From Achromobacter deleyi (GTDB taxonomy: Bacteria; Pseudomonadota; Gammaproteobacteria; Burkholderiales; Burkholderiaceae_B), in NCBI RefSeq assembly GCF_902859705.1, contig NZ_CADIJO010000034.1, positions 1 through 54,944 on the forward strand: a stretch of DNA of 54,944 bases, written 5' to 3'. The notes beneath the pieces were generated by a model, which had not been told where the DNA came from, searched no databases, and worked only from the letters and a program-made list of their open reading frames with translations. Both the position numbers and the translations under genes were made by a program. Positions 1 to 8,042 of this stretch are shown one piece after another (within the stretch, counting starts at the first letter, position 1; every line of letters starts with the position of its first letter).

Positions 1-479
1 GCGGGTGGCTGCGCCGCAGGCTGGCCGGCGGCCGGCTGTGCGGGCGTGCCGGCTGGCGGCGCCGCAGTGTCCGGCGTCCAGAGCGGCGCGCGGCCTTGCA
101 CCGCGGGGGCGGCTTCAGGGTATTGGGCCAGCAGCGCCAGGATGGCGCGCGCGGTGGTGCCCAGCGTGGTCGGGGCCGATGCCGTGGTGTCGCTGCTGGT
201 GACCAGGCCACGCGCAGCCAGCGCCAGCGCGGCGGCTGTCTTGGCGTCGACAACGGTCGGCGGGCGGTCGCCACGGGCGCCGCCCGTCTGCACGCCTTGG
301 CGTGCGTCGCGGTTGGAACCATCGGCCGAGCCGGGACGATCCAGGCCGGCAGGCTGGCTGACCGCATCGGGCCGTGCGCCCGACACCTGATTGGCGTTCG
401 CGGCGGACATGGTCGTGCCAAGCACGGCGTCCAACCGCTGCACCAGGACGTTGCCGAGTGCCGCGGGACCTACGCTCAT
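1..479 (-). CDS. fliK: Flagellar hook-length control protein FliK-like, N-terminal part (runs off the left edge)
   Basis: An open frame reads leftward from an ATG whose bases overlap the fliT stop (ATGA) and stays open to the window edge, about 159 codons. The visible part starts MSVGPAALGNVLVQRLDAVL and becomes rich in Ala, Pro, Gly and Thr, with a short helical stretch (ARAILALLAQYPEAAP) near residue 115. Low-complexity N-termini are usual for FliK, the secreted ruler that sets hook length and switches export specificity; its conserved C-terminal domain would lie outside the window. The call rests on position after fliT and on resemblance to Alcaligenaceae FliK N-termini from memory, so the function is an inference. 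Confidence 0.55.
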   Translation of the reverse strand, partial: MSVGPAALGNVLVQRLDAVLGTTMSAANANQVSGARPDAVSQPAGLDRPGSADGSNRDARQGVQTGGARGDRPPTVVDAKTAAALALAARGLVTSSDTTASAPTTLGTTARAILALLAQYPEAAPAVQGRAPLWTPDTAAPPAGTPAQPAAGQPAAQPP

Positions 480-829
480 TCTTCAGACGCCTGGTAGCCG
501 TAGGCCGAAAGCAGGGTCTGCTGGCGCTTCATGCGGCCGAGCAGTTCGCCCAGCCGGGCCAGTTGCGGAAGCGCCAGGTCGCGCGTGAGGGCATCGTTTT
601 CCAGGATGCGCACGAGCAGGTCGTATTTCATGGCGCGGCCCGCCTCGTCCAGCGGCGCTTTGGGTTCGGCGGCGCGCAGGCGCTCGACCAGCTCGCAATA
701 CTGCTGCCCATGGACCATCGCCGCATCCCAGTCGCCAGCCTGGGCGGCCGTCAGCATTTCGCCCGTGATAAGGGCGATCTCCTGGTAGTGTTCCAGGATG
801 GGAGAGGAGTACTGGGTAAGGGACGTCAT
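476..829 (-). CDS. fliT: FliT-like flagellar chaperone
   Basis: A 117-aa, mostly helical, Gln/Leu/Glu-rich protein (MTSLTQYSSPILEHYQEIAL...) directly after fliS, the usual place for fliT. FliT is the export chaperone of the filament cap protein FliD and in enterics also an anti-FlhDC factor. I chose the ATG at 829, which has a weak GAG Shine-Dalgarno 6 nt upstream. A longer in-frame start at 877 overlaps the fliS stop (ATGA) and would add 16 residues by translational coupling. FliT sequences are poorly conserved, so the call depends largely on gene order. Confidence 0.7.
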   Translation of the reverse strand: MTSLTQYSSPILEHYQEIALITGEMLTAAQAGDWDAAMVHGQQYCELVERLRAAEPKAPLDEAGRAMKYDLLVRILENDALTRDLALPQLARLGELLGRMKRQQTLLSAYGYQASEE

Positions 830-876
830 GGAAATCTCGGGCGTTCGATGGCTGGCTGAAATCGTGGAATGGGCCA

Positions 877-1305
877 TCAGGGCTGCGTCACGCCAGCCGG
901 TCGGTCGATGGAAGTCTGCCAAGCCTCGGCCAGGTCCGCCAGCAGGCGGTCGGCGATGTCGAGTTGCTCGGCATCCGCTTTCAGATTCGCCATCAGCAAA
1001 GTGCGGACGATGTAATCGTAGAGCCTGGCGAGGTTGGCGGCGATGTCGCCGCCAGCCTCCATGTTCAACCCCGTCTTCAACCCTTCATCGACGATCTTGA
1101 TCGCTTTCGAGATAGCCGCGCCGCGATCGGCAATCCGGCCTTCCTGCATGTGGATGCGTGCCTGCCCGATCGCCGCCCGGGCCCCCAGATACAACAGGGT
1201 GATCAGCCGCTCGGGGCTCGCGCCCAGCACCTGGGTTTCCAGGCCGATATCGGCGTAGGAGCGGACAGAGTGGGACCCTGTGGGACGGCGGGCGGCGTAA
1301 GTCAT
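877..1305 (-). CDS. fliS: Flagellar secretion chaperone FliS
   Basis: A 142-aa helical protein with the FliS pattern: a Tyr near the N-terminus (VRSYADIGLETQVLGASPERLITLLY), the central AISKAIKIVDEGLKTGLN segment, and LYDYIVRTLLMAN before the last helix. FliS binds the flagellin C-terminus in the cytoplasm and prevents early polymerisation before export. It lies 18 bp after fliD on the same strand and its stop overlaps a possible fliT start. Length matches the family, about 130-145 aa. Confidence 0.93.
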   Translation of the reverse strand: MTYAARRPTGSHSVRSYADIGLETQVLGASPERLITLLYLGARAAIGQARIHMQEGRIADRGAAISKAIKIVDEGLKTGLNMEAGGDIAANLARLYDYIVRTLLMANLKADAEQLDIADRLLADLAEAWQTSIDRPAGVTQP

Positions 1306-1323
1306 TAATGCATCTTCTACAGG

Positions 1324-2733
1324 TTATTTGCTCGATTTGTTCATCGCCGCAAATTGTTGGGTCAGGTAGTTGGCGGTGACGCTGGTCTGGGCAACGAATT
1401 TGTCCAAGGCGACGAAGCGGGTGCGCATCTGGTCCATTTCCGCATCGCTCGAGGCCTTGGCGCGTTTTTGCTGAGCGTCCAGGTCGCTCATGGTCTTGTT
1501 CAGACCGTCGGTACGGGTCTTCAACGAGCCGTTGGTGCCCAGCACGTCCTTGAACGCGGCCTCGAAATTCTTGGCCAGGCCGTTATCGCCCGACAGCAGT
1601 TTGGTGAGGTCGCCGGGGTTCTCGGCCAGGGCCTTGTCCAGCTTGGTCTGGTCCAGCTTCAACTGGCGCGTCTGCGGGTCGGTGGTGATGCCCAGGTCCG
1701 CCAGGGAACGCACGGTGCCCTCGCCCAGCACCGCTTGCAGTGCGCTGGTCATCGACGACTGGATCGAGCGCGTGGTGCCGTCGCCGGTCAGCGGCATGTT
1801 GGTGGCTGCCTTGGGGTCGAAGGCCGTCAGGTTCTTGATGGTCGACTGCAGAGCGTTGTAGTTCTTGACGAAGTCCTGGATGGCCTTGTTGGCGACGGAC
1901 GTGTCCGATTCCAGCTTCAGGGTGATCGGCTTGTCCGGCAGGGTCGTTTCGGTCAGGTTCAGCGTGACGCCGTCGATGGCCGTCGAAATGCTGTTCGAGC
2001 CGCTCTTGACGGTGAGACCGTTGATGACCAATTCGGCGTCGGCGGGCTTGGTCTGGGTCATGCCGGTGGTGGTGCCGTCGGCGGCGGTGCTGAAGCTCAG
2101 CACGTTCTTGAGCGACTGGTCGCCCGTCACCGTGATGTTCTTCACCGCGGCCTGGACGCCGGTGTCCTTGGCCGTCAGCATCAGGTAGTTGTTACCGTTG
2201 CCGTCGTTGATGACGGTCGCGCGCAGGCCGGACTTGTCGTCGGCATTGATGGCCTTGACGATGCCGTTCAGCGACGTATCGCCCTTCAGGTCGACCGTGT
2301 GCTTGGTGCCATTGGCCAGCTCCACTTCAAAGGAACCCGTGTCGCCGTTCTTGGCGGTACGGTCGGCCACGGCGCCCGATTGCAGGCTTTGGGCGCGTGC
2401 CAGGGTGTTCACGGCGATCGTGTATTGACCGGCCACGGCGCCCGGCTTGCCCGCAAGCGCGCCTTCGGCCGTGATGACGGCCGTCAAGGCGGTGCCGCCC
2501 GTGACGCTGCCCTTGATGGCGGACATCGTTTCGGGTTTGCCGAGCACGCCGGCCGATTTCTGCACGGCTTCCAGCGCGCTTTGCAGCTGCGCATAGGCGT
2601 CGATGCGGGTCTTGTAGCTGGCCGCGCGATCCGTGTAGATCGAGAGCTTCTTATCCTCGGCGGCCTGCAGGTCCGACAGGATCTTTTCCAGGGGCAAACC
2701 GGAAACTGAACCGAGGTTAGTGATAGAGGCCAT
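1324..2733 (-). CDS. fliD: Flagellar filament capping protein FliD (hook-associated protein 2)
   Basis: A 469-aa FliD. An N-terminal FliD_N region (about residues 5-105: SVSGLPLEKILSDLQAAEDK, ending in NTLARAQSL), a Thr/Asp-rich middle (about 110-230) that forms the cap plate, and a FliD_C domain (about 230-455) including NALQSTIKNLTAF, LADLGI and a C-terminal coiled coil ending LTQQFAAMNKSSK. FliD caps the growing filament and guides flagellin folding; FliT and FliS encoded downstream are its and flagellin's chaperones. Shine-Dalgarno AAGGAA lies before the ATG. The flagellin gene itself is not beside it. Confidence 0.96.
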   Translation of the reverse strand: MASITNLGSVSGLPLEKILSDLQAAEDKKLSIYTDRAASYKTRIDAYAQLQSALEAVQKSAGVLGKPETMSAIKGSVTGGTALTAVITAEGALAGKPGAVAGQYTIAVNTLARAQSLQSGAVADRTAKNGDTGSFEVELANGTKHTVDLKGDTSLNGIVKAINADDKSGLRATVINDGNGNNYLMLTAKDTGVQAAVKNITVTGDQSLKNVLSFSTAADGTTTGMTQTKPADAELVINGLTVKSGSNSISTAIDGVTLNLTETTLPDKPITLKLESDTSVANKAIQDFVKNYNALQSTIKNLTAFDPKAATNMPLTGDGTTRSIQSSMTSALQAVLGEGTVRSLADLGITTDPQTRQLKLDQTKLDKALAENPGDLTKLLSGDNGLAKNFEAAFKDVLGTNGSLKTRTDGLNKTMSDLDAQQKRAKASSDAEMDQMRTRFVALDKFVAQTSVTANYLTQQFAAMNKSSK

Positions 2734-2877
2734 GTGAAATTCCTTCCTAGCGATGCGATTCTGTCAAAAATAGGGTGCCGGCGATTGGCCGGGTAAGGGC
2801 ATAAGGCGGGCCTAATTCGATGCTTCTGTCATCGAATGGCGCCAAAACGGGCACAGCAGAAAATATTCGGGGCCATA
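2734..2877. other. flaG-fliD intergenic region with an inverted repeat
   Basis: A 144-bp gap between flaG and fliD. It contains an 8-bp inverted repeat, ATTCGATG at 2816-2823 and CATCGAAT at 2831-2838, with a 7-nt spacer and no T-run, so it is a processing, attenuation or protein-binding candidate rather than a clear terminator. The fliD Shine-Dalgarno is at its minus-strand end. I see no clear sigma-28 promoter here, so fliD may be read from the flaG promoter. Confidence 0.5.
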
Positions 2878-3255
2878 TCAAGCCGTGGTTTTGATGCCAT
2901 TTCCCTGCATGTTCACGATCATTTTGGCGATCTTGAGCAGGGCTTCACTGGGGATGGTGCGGATGACGTCCCCCGTATTGGCGTCCACCACCGACACCAC
3001 GACCTGGTGCACGTTCGGGTCGATCTCGAACTGCAGCTGGGTCGACCAGGCCTTCATCTGGTCGTTGATCTCGTCCAGCGCTTTTTCCAGCGGCAGCTTC
3101 TGCGAGTTGGACTGCTCGGACGTGGCGGAGTCGGTACCCCCGCTGTTGGTGCTCGCCACGGGCGGCGCGACGGTGACGGACGGGTCGGCGACGACGGGCG
3201 TCGCGGCGACCGACACCGGCGCGAACGTTGCGGGGGCTAAGGGGGTTACGGCCAT
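2878..3255 (-). CDS. flaG: FlaG family flagellar protein
   Basis: A 125-aa protein with a low-complexity Ala/Pro/Val/Thr N-terminus (about 1-45) and a conserved C-terminal FlaG domain (about 55-120: LEKALDEINDQMKAWSTQLQ, then VVSVVDANTGDVIRTIPSEA and LLKIAKMI). FlaG proteins influence filament length or assembly and are usually coded next to fliD, as here. ATG at 3255 is preceded by GGAG at 5-nt spacing; a GTG at 3261 would add two residues but has no ribosome-binding site. A sigma-28 promoter at 3322-3348 fits late flagellar expression. Confidence 0.9.
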   Translation of the reverse strand: MAVTPLAPATFAPVSVAATPVVADPSVTVAPPVASTNSGGTDSATSEQSNSQKLPLEKALDEINDQMKAWSTQLQFEIDPNVHQVVVSVVDANTGDVIRTIPSEALLKIAKMIVNMQGNGIKTTA

Positions 3256-3321
3256 GATCACTCCAACGGCGAGGTGGGCGTCTCGGAGGAACGCGCTGTT
3301 TTCAGGGAATTCTCAGCTACG

Positions 3322-3348
3322 ATAACGGCACCCTCGCAGGGAACTTTA
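3322..3348 (-). promoter_or_regulatory. Sigma-28 (FliA) promoter for flaG(-fliD-fliS-fliT)
   Basis: On the minus strand TAAAGTTC (3341-3348), an 11-bp spacer, then GCCGTTAT (3322-3329). This closely matches the enterobacterial FliA consensus TAAAGTTT-N11-GCCGATAA, with exact spacing, 13 of 16 positions matching and the right orientation 67 bp before the flaG ATG. It implies flaG and probably the fliD-fliS-fliT genes are late flagellar genes. Confidence 0.8.
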
Positions 3349-3358
3349 GCCCCCTGCG
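3335..3358. repeat. Inverted repeat over the flaG promoter, upstream of the IclR-type gene
   Basis: CGCAGGG (3335-3341) and CCCTGCG (3352-3358) are perfect 7-bp arms around a 10-bp spacer that contains most of the sigma-28 -35 element of flaG. It ends 8 bp before the start codon of the divergent IclR-type gene, so it could be an autoregulatory operator or a stem in that gene's leader. No binding protein is known from the sequence. Confidence 0.45.
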
Positions 3359-3365
3359 GGGACAG

Positions 3366-4136
3366 ATGTTTCACGTGCTAAACAGTTCGGATCGGGCAAT
3401 GAGTGTCAAAACGGCGTTGCGAGTCATAGAAATCATCGAAACCTACGCCCGGGAGAAGCGCGCACTGCCCCTGTCCGAGCTGGCCCGCCTGCTGGATGTG
3501 CCGGTGTCCAGCTGCCTGGCCCTGATCCGCACCCTGACGGGCCTGGGCTATCTGTACGAAACCGGGCGCCGCCAGGGCTATTACCCGACCGGACGCCTGT
3601 TGGCGATGGCGCAGCGCATCGCCCGCGCCGATCCCGTGCTGGACCGCGTCTATCCCAGTCTGGTTGAATTAAGGGACGCAACACGAGAAACCGTCGTCTT
3701 CGCCAAGCTGACGCAGGACGGCCGGGTGGTCTACCTGGATGTGCTGGATTCGCCCCATACGATCCGATACGCACCTGTTGCCGGCGAGTTCAAGGACGTA
3801 CACGCCAATTCGCTGGGTAAAGCCCTGATGTCGCTGATGGATGACGCCGGCCGGGATGCCCTGCTGGGGGCGACGCCGCTGACGCGCTACAACGAGCGCA
3901 CGCTGGTCACGCGCGAGGCGGTCCTGGGCGACCTCGAACACTCGCGCCAGCGCGGCTGGTTCATGAACAGCGGCGAATCCATCGCCGACGTCGGCGCCAT
4001 CGCCTGGCCCGTCACGCTGTCGGGCGAGCACTATGCGATTTCGGTGGGCGGCCCGATCTATCGCATCGAGCCGCACCAGGAAGAATACGCCCGCATCCTG
4101 CGGGCGGCCTGCACGGGGCTGGAACAGCAGTCCTAG
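3366..4136 (+). CDS. IclR family transcriptional regulator
   Basis: A 256-aa regulator with an N-terminal winged helix-turn-helix (about residues 14-75: ALRVIEIIETYAREKRALPLSELARLLDVPVSSCLALIRTL, with wing GYLYETGRRQGYYPTGRLL) and an IclR effector domain (about 90-250: DATRETVVFAKLTQDGRVVYLDVLDS, NSLGKALMS, then SIADVGAIAWPV). The family binds small aromatic or organic acids and usually controls a nearby catabolic operon. It converges on the acyl-CoA dehydrogenase gene of such an operon with 2 bp between stops. An alternative start at 3399 (MSVKTALRV) is equally possible on ribosome-site grounds. Ligand unknown. Confidence 0.9.
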   Translation: MFHVLNSSDRAMSVKTALRVIEIIETYAREKRALPLSELARLLDVPVSSCLALIRTLTGLGYLYETGRRQGYYPTGRLLAMAQRIARADPVLDRVYPSLVELRDATRETVVFAKLTQDGRVVYLDVLDSPHTIRYAPVAGEFKDVHANSLGKALMSLMDDAGRDALLGATPLTRYNERTLVTREAVLGDLEHSRQRGWFMNSGESIADVGAIAWPVTLSGEHYAISVGGPIYRIEPHQEEYARILRAACTGLEQQS

Positions 4137-4138
4137 CT

Positions 4139-5305
4139 TCAATAAGACTTCGGCAGCCCCAGCACCTTTTCCGCAATGAAGCACATGATCAGCTGCGGGC
4201 TGACCGGGGCGATGCGCGGAATGAAGCTTTCGCGCAGCAGCCGTTCCACGTGGTATTCCTTGGCGTACCCCATGCCGCCCAGCGTCATCACCGCCGTCTG
4301 GCAGGCGTTGTAGCCGGCTTCGGCCGCCAGGTACTTGGCGGCGTTGGCCGCCGGGCCGCAGGGCTGGCCCGCGTCGTACAGGCTGGCCGCCTTGAACACC
4401 ATCAGGTCGGCGGCTTCCAGCTGCATCCAGGCTTGCGCCAAGGGGTGCTGGATGCCCTGGTTCTGGCCGATGGGCCGGCCGAACACCGTGCGTTCGCCGG
4501 CATACTTCACTGCCCGGTCCAGCGCGGCGCGGCCGATGCCCACGGCTTCGGCCGCGATCAGGATGCGTTCCGGGTTCAGCCCGTGCAGGATGTATTCGAA
4601 GCCGCGGCCTTCTTCGCCAATGCGGTCAGCCGCCGGAATGCGCAGGCCGTCGATGAACAGCATGTTCGAATCGACCGCCTTGCGGCCCATCTTCTCGATC
4701 TCGCGCACCTCGATCTTGCTTCGGTCCAGATCGGTATAGAACAGCGACAGGCCCTGGGTGGGCTTGGCCACCTCGGACAGCGGGGTGGTGCGGGCCAGCA
4801 GCAGCATCTTGCTGGCGACCTGGGCGGTCGAGATCCAGATCTTGCGGCCGTGCACCACGTATTCGTCGCCTTCGCGCACGGCGCGGGTGCTCAGCTTGGT
4901 GGTGTCCAGCCCGGCGTCCGGCTCGGTCACGGCGAAGCAGGCCTTTTCGCGGCCGGCGATCAGTGGCTCCAGCCAGCGGGCGCGCTGTTCGTCGCTGCCG
5001 AACACCACCACCGGATTCAACCCGAAGATGTTCATGTGCACGGCGGACGCGCCGGTGAAGCCCGCGCCCGATGCCGCAATGGTCTGCATCATCAGGGCGG
5101 CTTCGGTCATGCCCAGACCGGCGCCGCCGTATTCCTGCGGCATGGCGATGCCCAGCCAGCCGTCGCGCGCCAGGTCGGCATGCAGCGGCTCGGGAAAACC
5201 GCCTTCGCGGTCGCGTTCCAGCCAGTATTCGTCGGGGTAGCGGTCGCAGATGCGGGACACGGCGTCGCGTAGCGCCAATTGGTCGGGAGTGAATGCAAAG
5301 TCCAT
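4139..5305 (-). CDS. Acyl-CoA dehydrogenase family protein
   Basis: A 388-aa flavoenzyme that would oxidise an acyl-CoA to the 2-enoyl-CoA. N-terminal helical domain (about 1-115, MDFAFTPDQLALRDAV), FAD-contacting beta domain (ACFAVTEPDAGLDTT, KIWISTAQ), and C-terminal helical domain with RTVFGRPIGQNQGIQHPLAQ. The C-terminal EGT motif that carries the catalytic Glu in short/medium-chain enzymes is absent (SFIPRIAPVSPQL there); a Glu in GLNPERILIAAEAVG occupies the isovaleryl-CoA dehydrogenase position. A longer open frame reaches 5773, but this start overlaps the upstream stop (ATGA) and matches family N-termini. Last gene of the cupin-Bug-CaiB operon; substrate not deducible. Confidence 0.9.
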   Translation of the reverse strand: MDFAFTPDQLALRDAVSRICDRYPDEYWLERDREGGFPEPLHADLARDGWLGIAMPQEYGGAGLGMTEAALMMQTIAASGAGFTGASAVHMNIFGLNPVVVFGSDEQRARWLEPLIAGREKACFAVTEPDAGLDTTKLSTRAVREGDEYVVHGRKIWISTAQVASKMLLLARTTPLSEVAKPTQGLSLFYTDLDRSKIEVREIEKMGRKAVDSNMLFIDGLRIPAADRIGEEGRGFEYILHGLNPERILIAAEAVGIGRAALDRAVKYAGERTVFGRPIGQNQGIQHPLAQAWMQLEAADLMVFKAASLYDAGQPCGPAANAAKYLAAEAGYNACQTAVMTLGGMGYAKEYHVERLLRESFIPRIAPVSPQLIMCFIAEKVLGLPKSY

Positions 5306-6540
5306 CAGTCGGTTCCGTCTTGGGTGATGCGGTGGGCGAACAGGGCGGCGATGCCGGCGTCGTCGTAGCCGGCTTCGGCCAGTACTTCGCGGCTGTGCTG
5401 GCCCAGCGTGGGGGCCGGGCGGCGCAGGGACGTGGGCGTGCCTTGATAGCGGCCCAGCGGGGCAGGGGTGCGCAGGCGCCCCTCGGTGGGGTGGTCCACG
5501 TCCTGCACGAAGCCGGTGGCCGTCAGGTGTTCGTCCTGCAACAGGTCGTCCACCGTGTACAGCTGGGAGGCCGGAATATCGGCCCGCGCCAGGTCTGCCA
5601 GCCAGGCCTTTGTCGCCCGCGTGCGGATCACCTCGGCGACAAAGGCGTACACCTCGCTGATATGCGCCGCCCGCGCGCCATGGGTGCAAAAACGAGGGTC
5701 GTCGGCCAGCTCGGGCTGGCCGATCAGGTCGAAGAAATTGCGCCAGTGCTTGTCGTTGTAGATCAACAGGCACAGGTAGCCGTCGGCCGTGGCGTAGGGC
5801 CGGCGGTGCGGCGCCAGCAGGCGCGCATAGCCGGTGGGGCCCAGCGGCGGCTCGAAGGTGGCCCCGCCCAGGTGGTCGCCCAGCACCAGGTGCGCCATGC
5901 CTTCGAACATCGGAATCTCCACTTGCTGGCCGTGGCCGCTGGCGCGGGCATGCAGCACCGCCGACACCAGCGCGATGCCCACGTGCAGCCCCACCGCGCG
6001 GTCGGCCAGCGTCAAGGGTGCATAGCGCGGCACGTCGCCGCTTTGCTGCGCCGACAGCGCGGCGATGCCGGTCTGCCCCTGGATCAGGTCGTCATAGGCG
6101 GGCCGGCCTGCGTAAGGGCCGGCCTCGCCGAAGCCATAGGCGCCCAGGTAGACGATGCGCGGGTTGCGCGCCGCCACCGCTTCATACGACAGGCCCAGCC
6201 GGGCCATCGCCTGGGGGCGGATGTTGTAGAGCAGGGCGTCGCAGCTCTCGGCCAGCCGCAGGCAGGCCTCGCGGCCTTCCGGCGTCTTCAGGTCCAGCAC
6301 CACCGACCGCTTGTTGCGGTTCAGGTGCAGGTACAGGTGGCCCATGCCCGGGTTGCGCATGGGGCCGACGGCCCGCATGTTGTCACCCAAAGGCGATTCC
6401 ACCTTGATGACGTCGGCGCCCAGGTCGGCCAGCACCTGCGTGGCATAGGGCCCCATCACCACCGAGCTCAGGTCCAGGATGCGCACGCCGGCCAGGGGGC
6501 CTGCGCCTGGGGCGGCGGGCGTAGTCGAAGCTTGCGTCAT
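5305..6540 (-). CDS. CaiB/BaiF family CoA transferase
   Basis: A 411-aa family III CoA transferase that moves CoA between an acyl-CoA and a free acid through an aspartyl-CoA thioester. Seen: GVRILDLSSVVMGPYATQVLADLGADVIKVE near the N-terminus, NRNKRSVVLDLKTPEG, and RPAYDDLIQGQTG, whose first Asp (about residue 150) is the expected nucleophile. An in-frame ATG at 6579 would add 13 residues, but the ATG at 6540 overlaps the stop of the upstream Bug gene (ATGA). It likely activates the acid that the following acyl-CoA dehydrogenase oxidises; substrates unknown. Confidence 0.92.
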   Translation of the reverse strand: MTQASTTPAAPGAGPLAGVRILDLSSVVMGPYATQVLADLGADVIKVESPLGDNMRAVGPMRNPGMGHLYLHLNRNKRSVVLDLKTPEGREACLRLAESCDALLYNIRPQAMARLGLSYEAVAARNPRIVYLGAYGFGEAGPYAGRPAYDDLIQGQTGIAALSAQQSGDVPRYAPLTLADRAVGLHVGIALVSAVLHARASGHGQQVEIPMFEGMAHLVLGDHLGGATFEPPLGPTGYARLLAPHRRPYATADGYLCLLIYNDKHWRNFFDLIGQPELADDPRFCTHGARAAHISEVYAFVAEVIRTRATKAWLADLARADIPASQLYTVDDLLQDEHLTATGFVQDVDHPTEGRLRTPAPLGRYQGTPTSLRRPAPTLGQHSREVLAEAGYDDAGIAALFAHRITQDGTD

Positions 6541-7511
6541 TGCTGCTCGATCCCCGCGTCGCGAATCAACTTGCCCCACAGGTCGCGCTGTTCGCCGACG
6601 AATTGGGCGAAGGCGTCCGGCGTGCTCGAAAAGGCGTCAAAGCCCAGGCCGGCCAGGCGCTTGCGCACATCGGGCTTGGCCACGATCTGATTGATGGCGT
6701 CGTTCAGCTTGGCGACCACCTCCGGCGGCATGCCGGCCGGGCCGAAATAGCCGTTCCAGGAATTCAGGTCGAAATCCGGCACGCCCGATTCGGCCATGGA
6801 CGGCAGGTCCGGCACGATGGCGCTGCGCTCGGCGGTGGATACCGCCAGCGCGCGCAACTGGCCCGACTGCACGAACGGCAGGCCCGATGCCAGGTCGGTG
6901 AACATGAAGTCGACCTGGCCGCCGACCACGTCGGTCAGGCCTTGCGGGGTGCCCTTGTAGGGCACGTGCAGGATGTCGATCTTGGCGCGGTTGGCCAGCG
7001 TGGCGCCGGCCACGATGCCGGTGCTGTTGCCGCTGGCGTAGGTGATGCGGCCGGGATGCTGGCGCGCATCGGCCACCAGGTCGGCCACCGACTTCCAGGG
7101 GCGCTTGGGGTTGGCAACCAGGATGAACGGCAGGTTGCCGCCGCGGGCGATCGGCGTGAAATCCTTGACCGGGTCGTACGGAATGTTCTTCATCAGCCAG
7201 GGGGCGGCCGAGTGCGAGGTATTGGTGGTGACGAACAGCGTGTAGCCGTCCGGACGCGCCCGCGCCACGTAGCTGGCCGCGATGGTGGCATTGGCGCCGG
7301 GCTTGTTTTCCACCACCACCTGTTGGCCCAGGATGGCCGACAGTTCGACGCCGAAGATGCGGCCGACCGCGTCGGTGCCCGAGCCGGCCGGGAAGGGCAC
7401 GATCAGGGTGATGGGCTTGTTGGGATAGTCCGCCGCGGCGTGGGCGGCGGGTTGCGCGAGCAGCGTGGCGCCGCTGGCGAGCAGGGCGGCAAATAGTCTC
7501 AGGGCTTGCAT
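6537..7511 (-). CDS. Bug/TctC-family tripartite tricarboxylate transporter substrate-binding protein
   Basis: A 324-aa periplasmic binding protein with a Sec signal peptide (cleavage likely after AHA, residues 23-25) followed by the family start ADYPNKPITLIVPFPAGSGTDAVGR. Other signatures: GQQVVVENKPGANATIAA, FTPIARGGNLPFILV, HVPYKGTPQGLTDVVGGQVDFMF. These proteins bind carboxylated metabolites and are greatly expanded in Bordetella and relatives, usually, as here, without membrane genes tctA/tctB beside them. Position between the cupin and CoA transferase genes suggests it captures or senses the acid this operon degrades. Confidence 0.93.
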   Translation of the reverse strand: MQALRLFAALLASGATLLAQPAAHAAADYPNKPITLIVPFPAGSGTDAVGRIFGVELSAILGQQVVVENKPGANATIAASYVARARPDGYTLFVTTNTSHSAAPWLMKNIPYDPVKDFTPIARGGNLPFILVANPKRPWKSVADLVADARQHPGRITYASGNSTGIVAGATLANRAKIDILHVPYKGTPQGLTDVVGGQVDFMFTDLASGLPFVQSGQLRALAVSTAERSAIVPDLPSMAESGVPDFDLNSWNGYFGPAGMPPEVVAKLNDAINQIVAKPDVRKRLAGLGFDAFSSTPDAFAQFVGEQRDLWGKLIRDAGIEQQ

Positions 7512-7615
7512 GGGGTTGTCTCCTGGTGGGGATGCCGGGCGCGGCTCTGCGGCCGCTGCCTGGTTTTCTTGGGGGGAAATCTGGGGGCTGAATCGCCGCC
7601 GGTCTGCGCGGCGCT

Positions 7616-8026
7616 TCAGGCGCCGGCCGCCGGGAAGTTCCGGATCACGCGGTCGGGGGATTCTTCATACGGCGGCGTGTAGATCACCAGCAGGCGGGCG
7701 GGCTCGTCGCTGGTGACGGTGAACACGTGCGGGATGTCCGGCGGGAAATAGCAGCAGTCGCCCGGGCCCATGTCGGCCCATTCGTCCTGGACCTGCGCGC
7801 GGGCGGTGCCCGACAGCAGGTAACAGACCTGCTCGATGCCCGGGTGGGCGTGCGGCAGCGCGCCCTTGCCCTTGTCGATCACGCCCAGCAGCACCTCCAC
7901 GCCGCGCGCGCCCACCGTGTCCGGGCCGATCAGCCGCCGGTTCAGCGTGCCGGTGTGGTTGGCGGGGTGGTAGCCGGGAACGTCCGCTTCCCGGACCAGC
8001 CAGGCCGGGGTCTTTTGCTGCGTCAT
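7616..8026 (-). CDS. Small cupin-domain protein
   Basis: A 136-aa single-domain cupin. Motif 1 is PHAHPGIEQVCYLLSGTARAQV (metal-ligand candidates His, His, Glu) and motif 2 is CCYFPPDIPHVFTVTSDEPARLLVIY (His). Small cupins of this type are metal-dependent isomerases or dioxygenases, or ligand-binding proteins, so no reaction is assigned. The ATG at 8026 has a good AGGAAGAG ribosome site; a longer frame to 8107 would run through the inverted repeat at 8043-8076. It is the first gene of the operon, 104 bp before the Bug gene. Confidence 0.85.
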   Translation of the reverse strand: MTQQKTPAWLVREADVPGYHPANHTGTLNRRLIGPDTVGARGVEVLLGVIDKGKGALPHAHPGIEQVCYLLSGTARAQVQDEWADMGPGDCCYFPPDIPHVFTVTSDEPARLLVIYTPPYEESPDRVIRNFPAAGA

Positions 8027-8042
8027 GTCTCTTCCTTTTGAG

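Noticed and set aside
5306..5773. N-terminal extension of the acyl-CoA dehydrogenase frame
   Set aside because: The extra 156 residues are the shadow of the CoA transferase gene in another frame; the family N-terminus starts at 5305 and overlaps the upstream stop.
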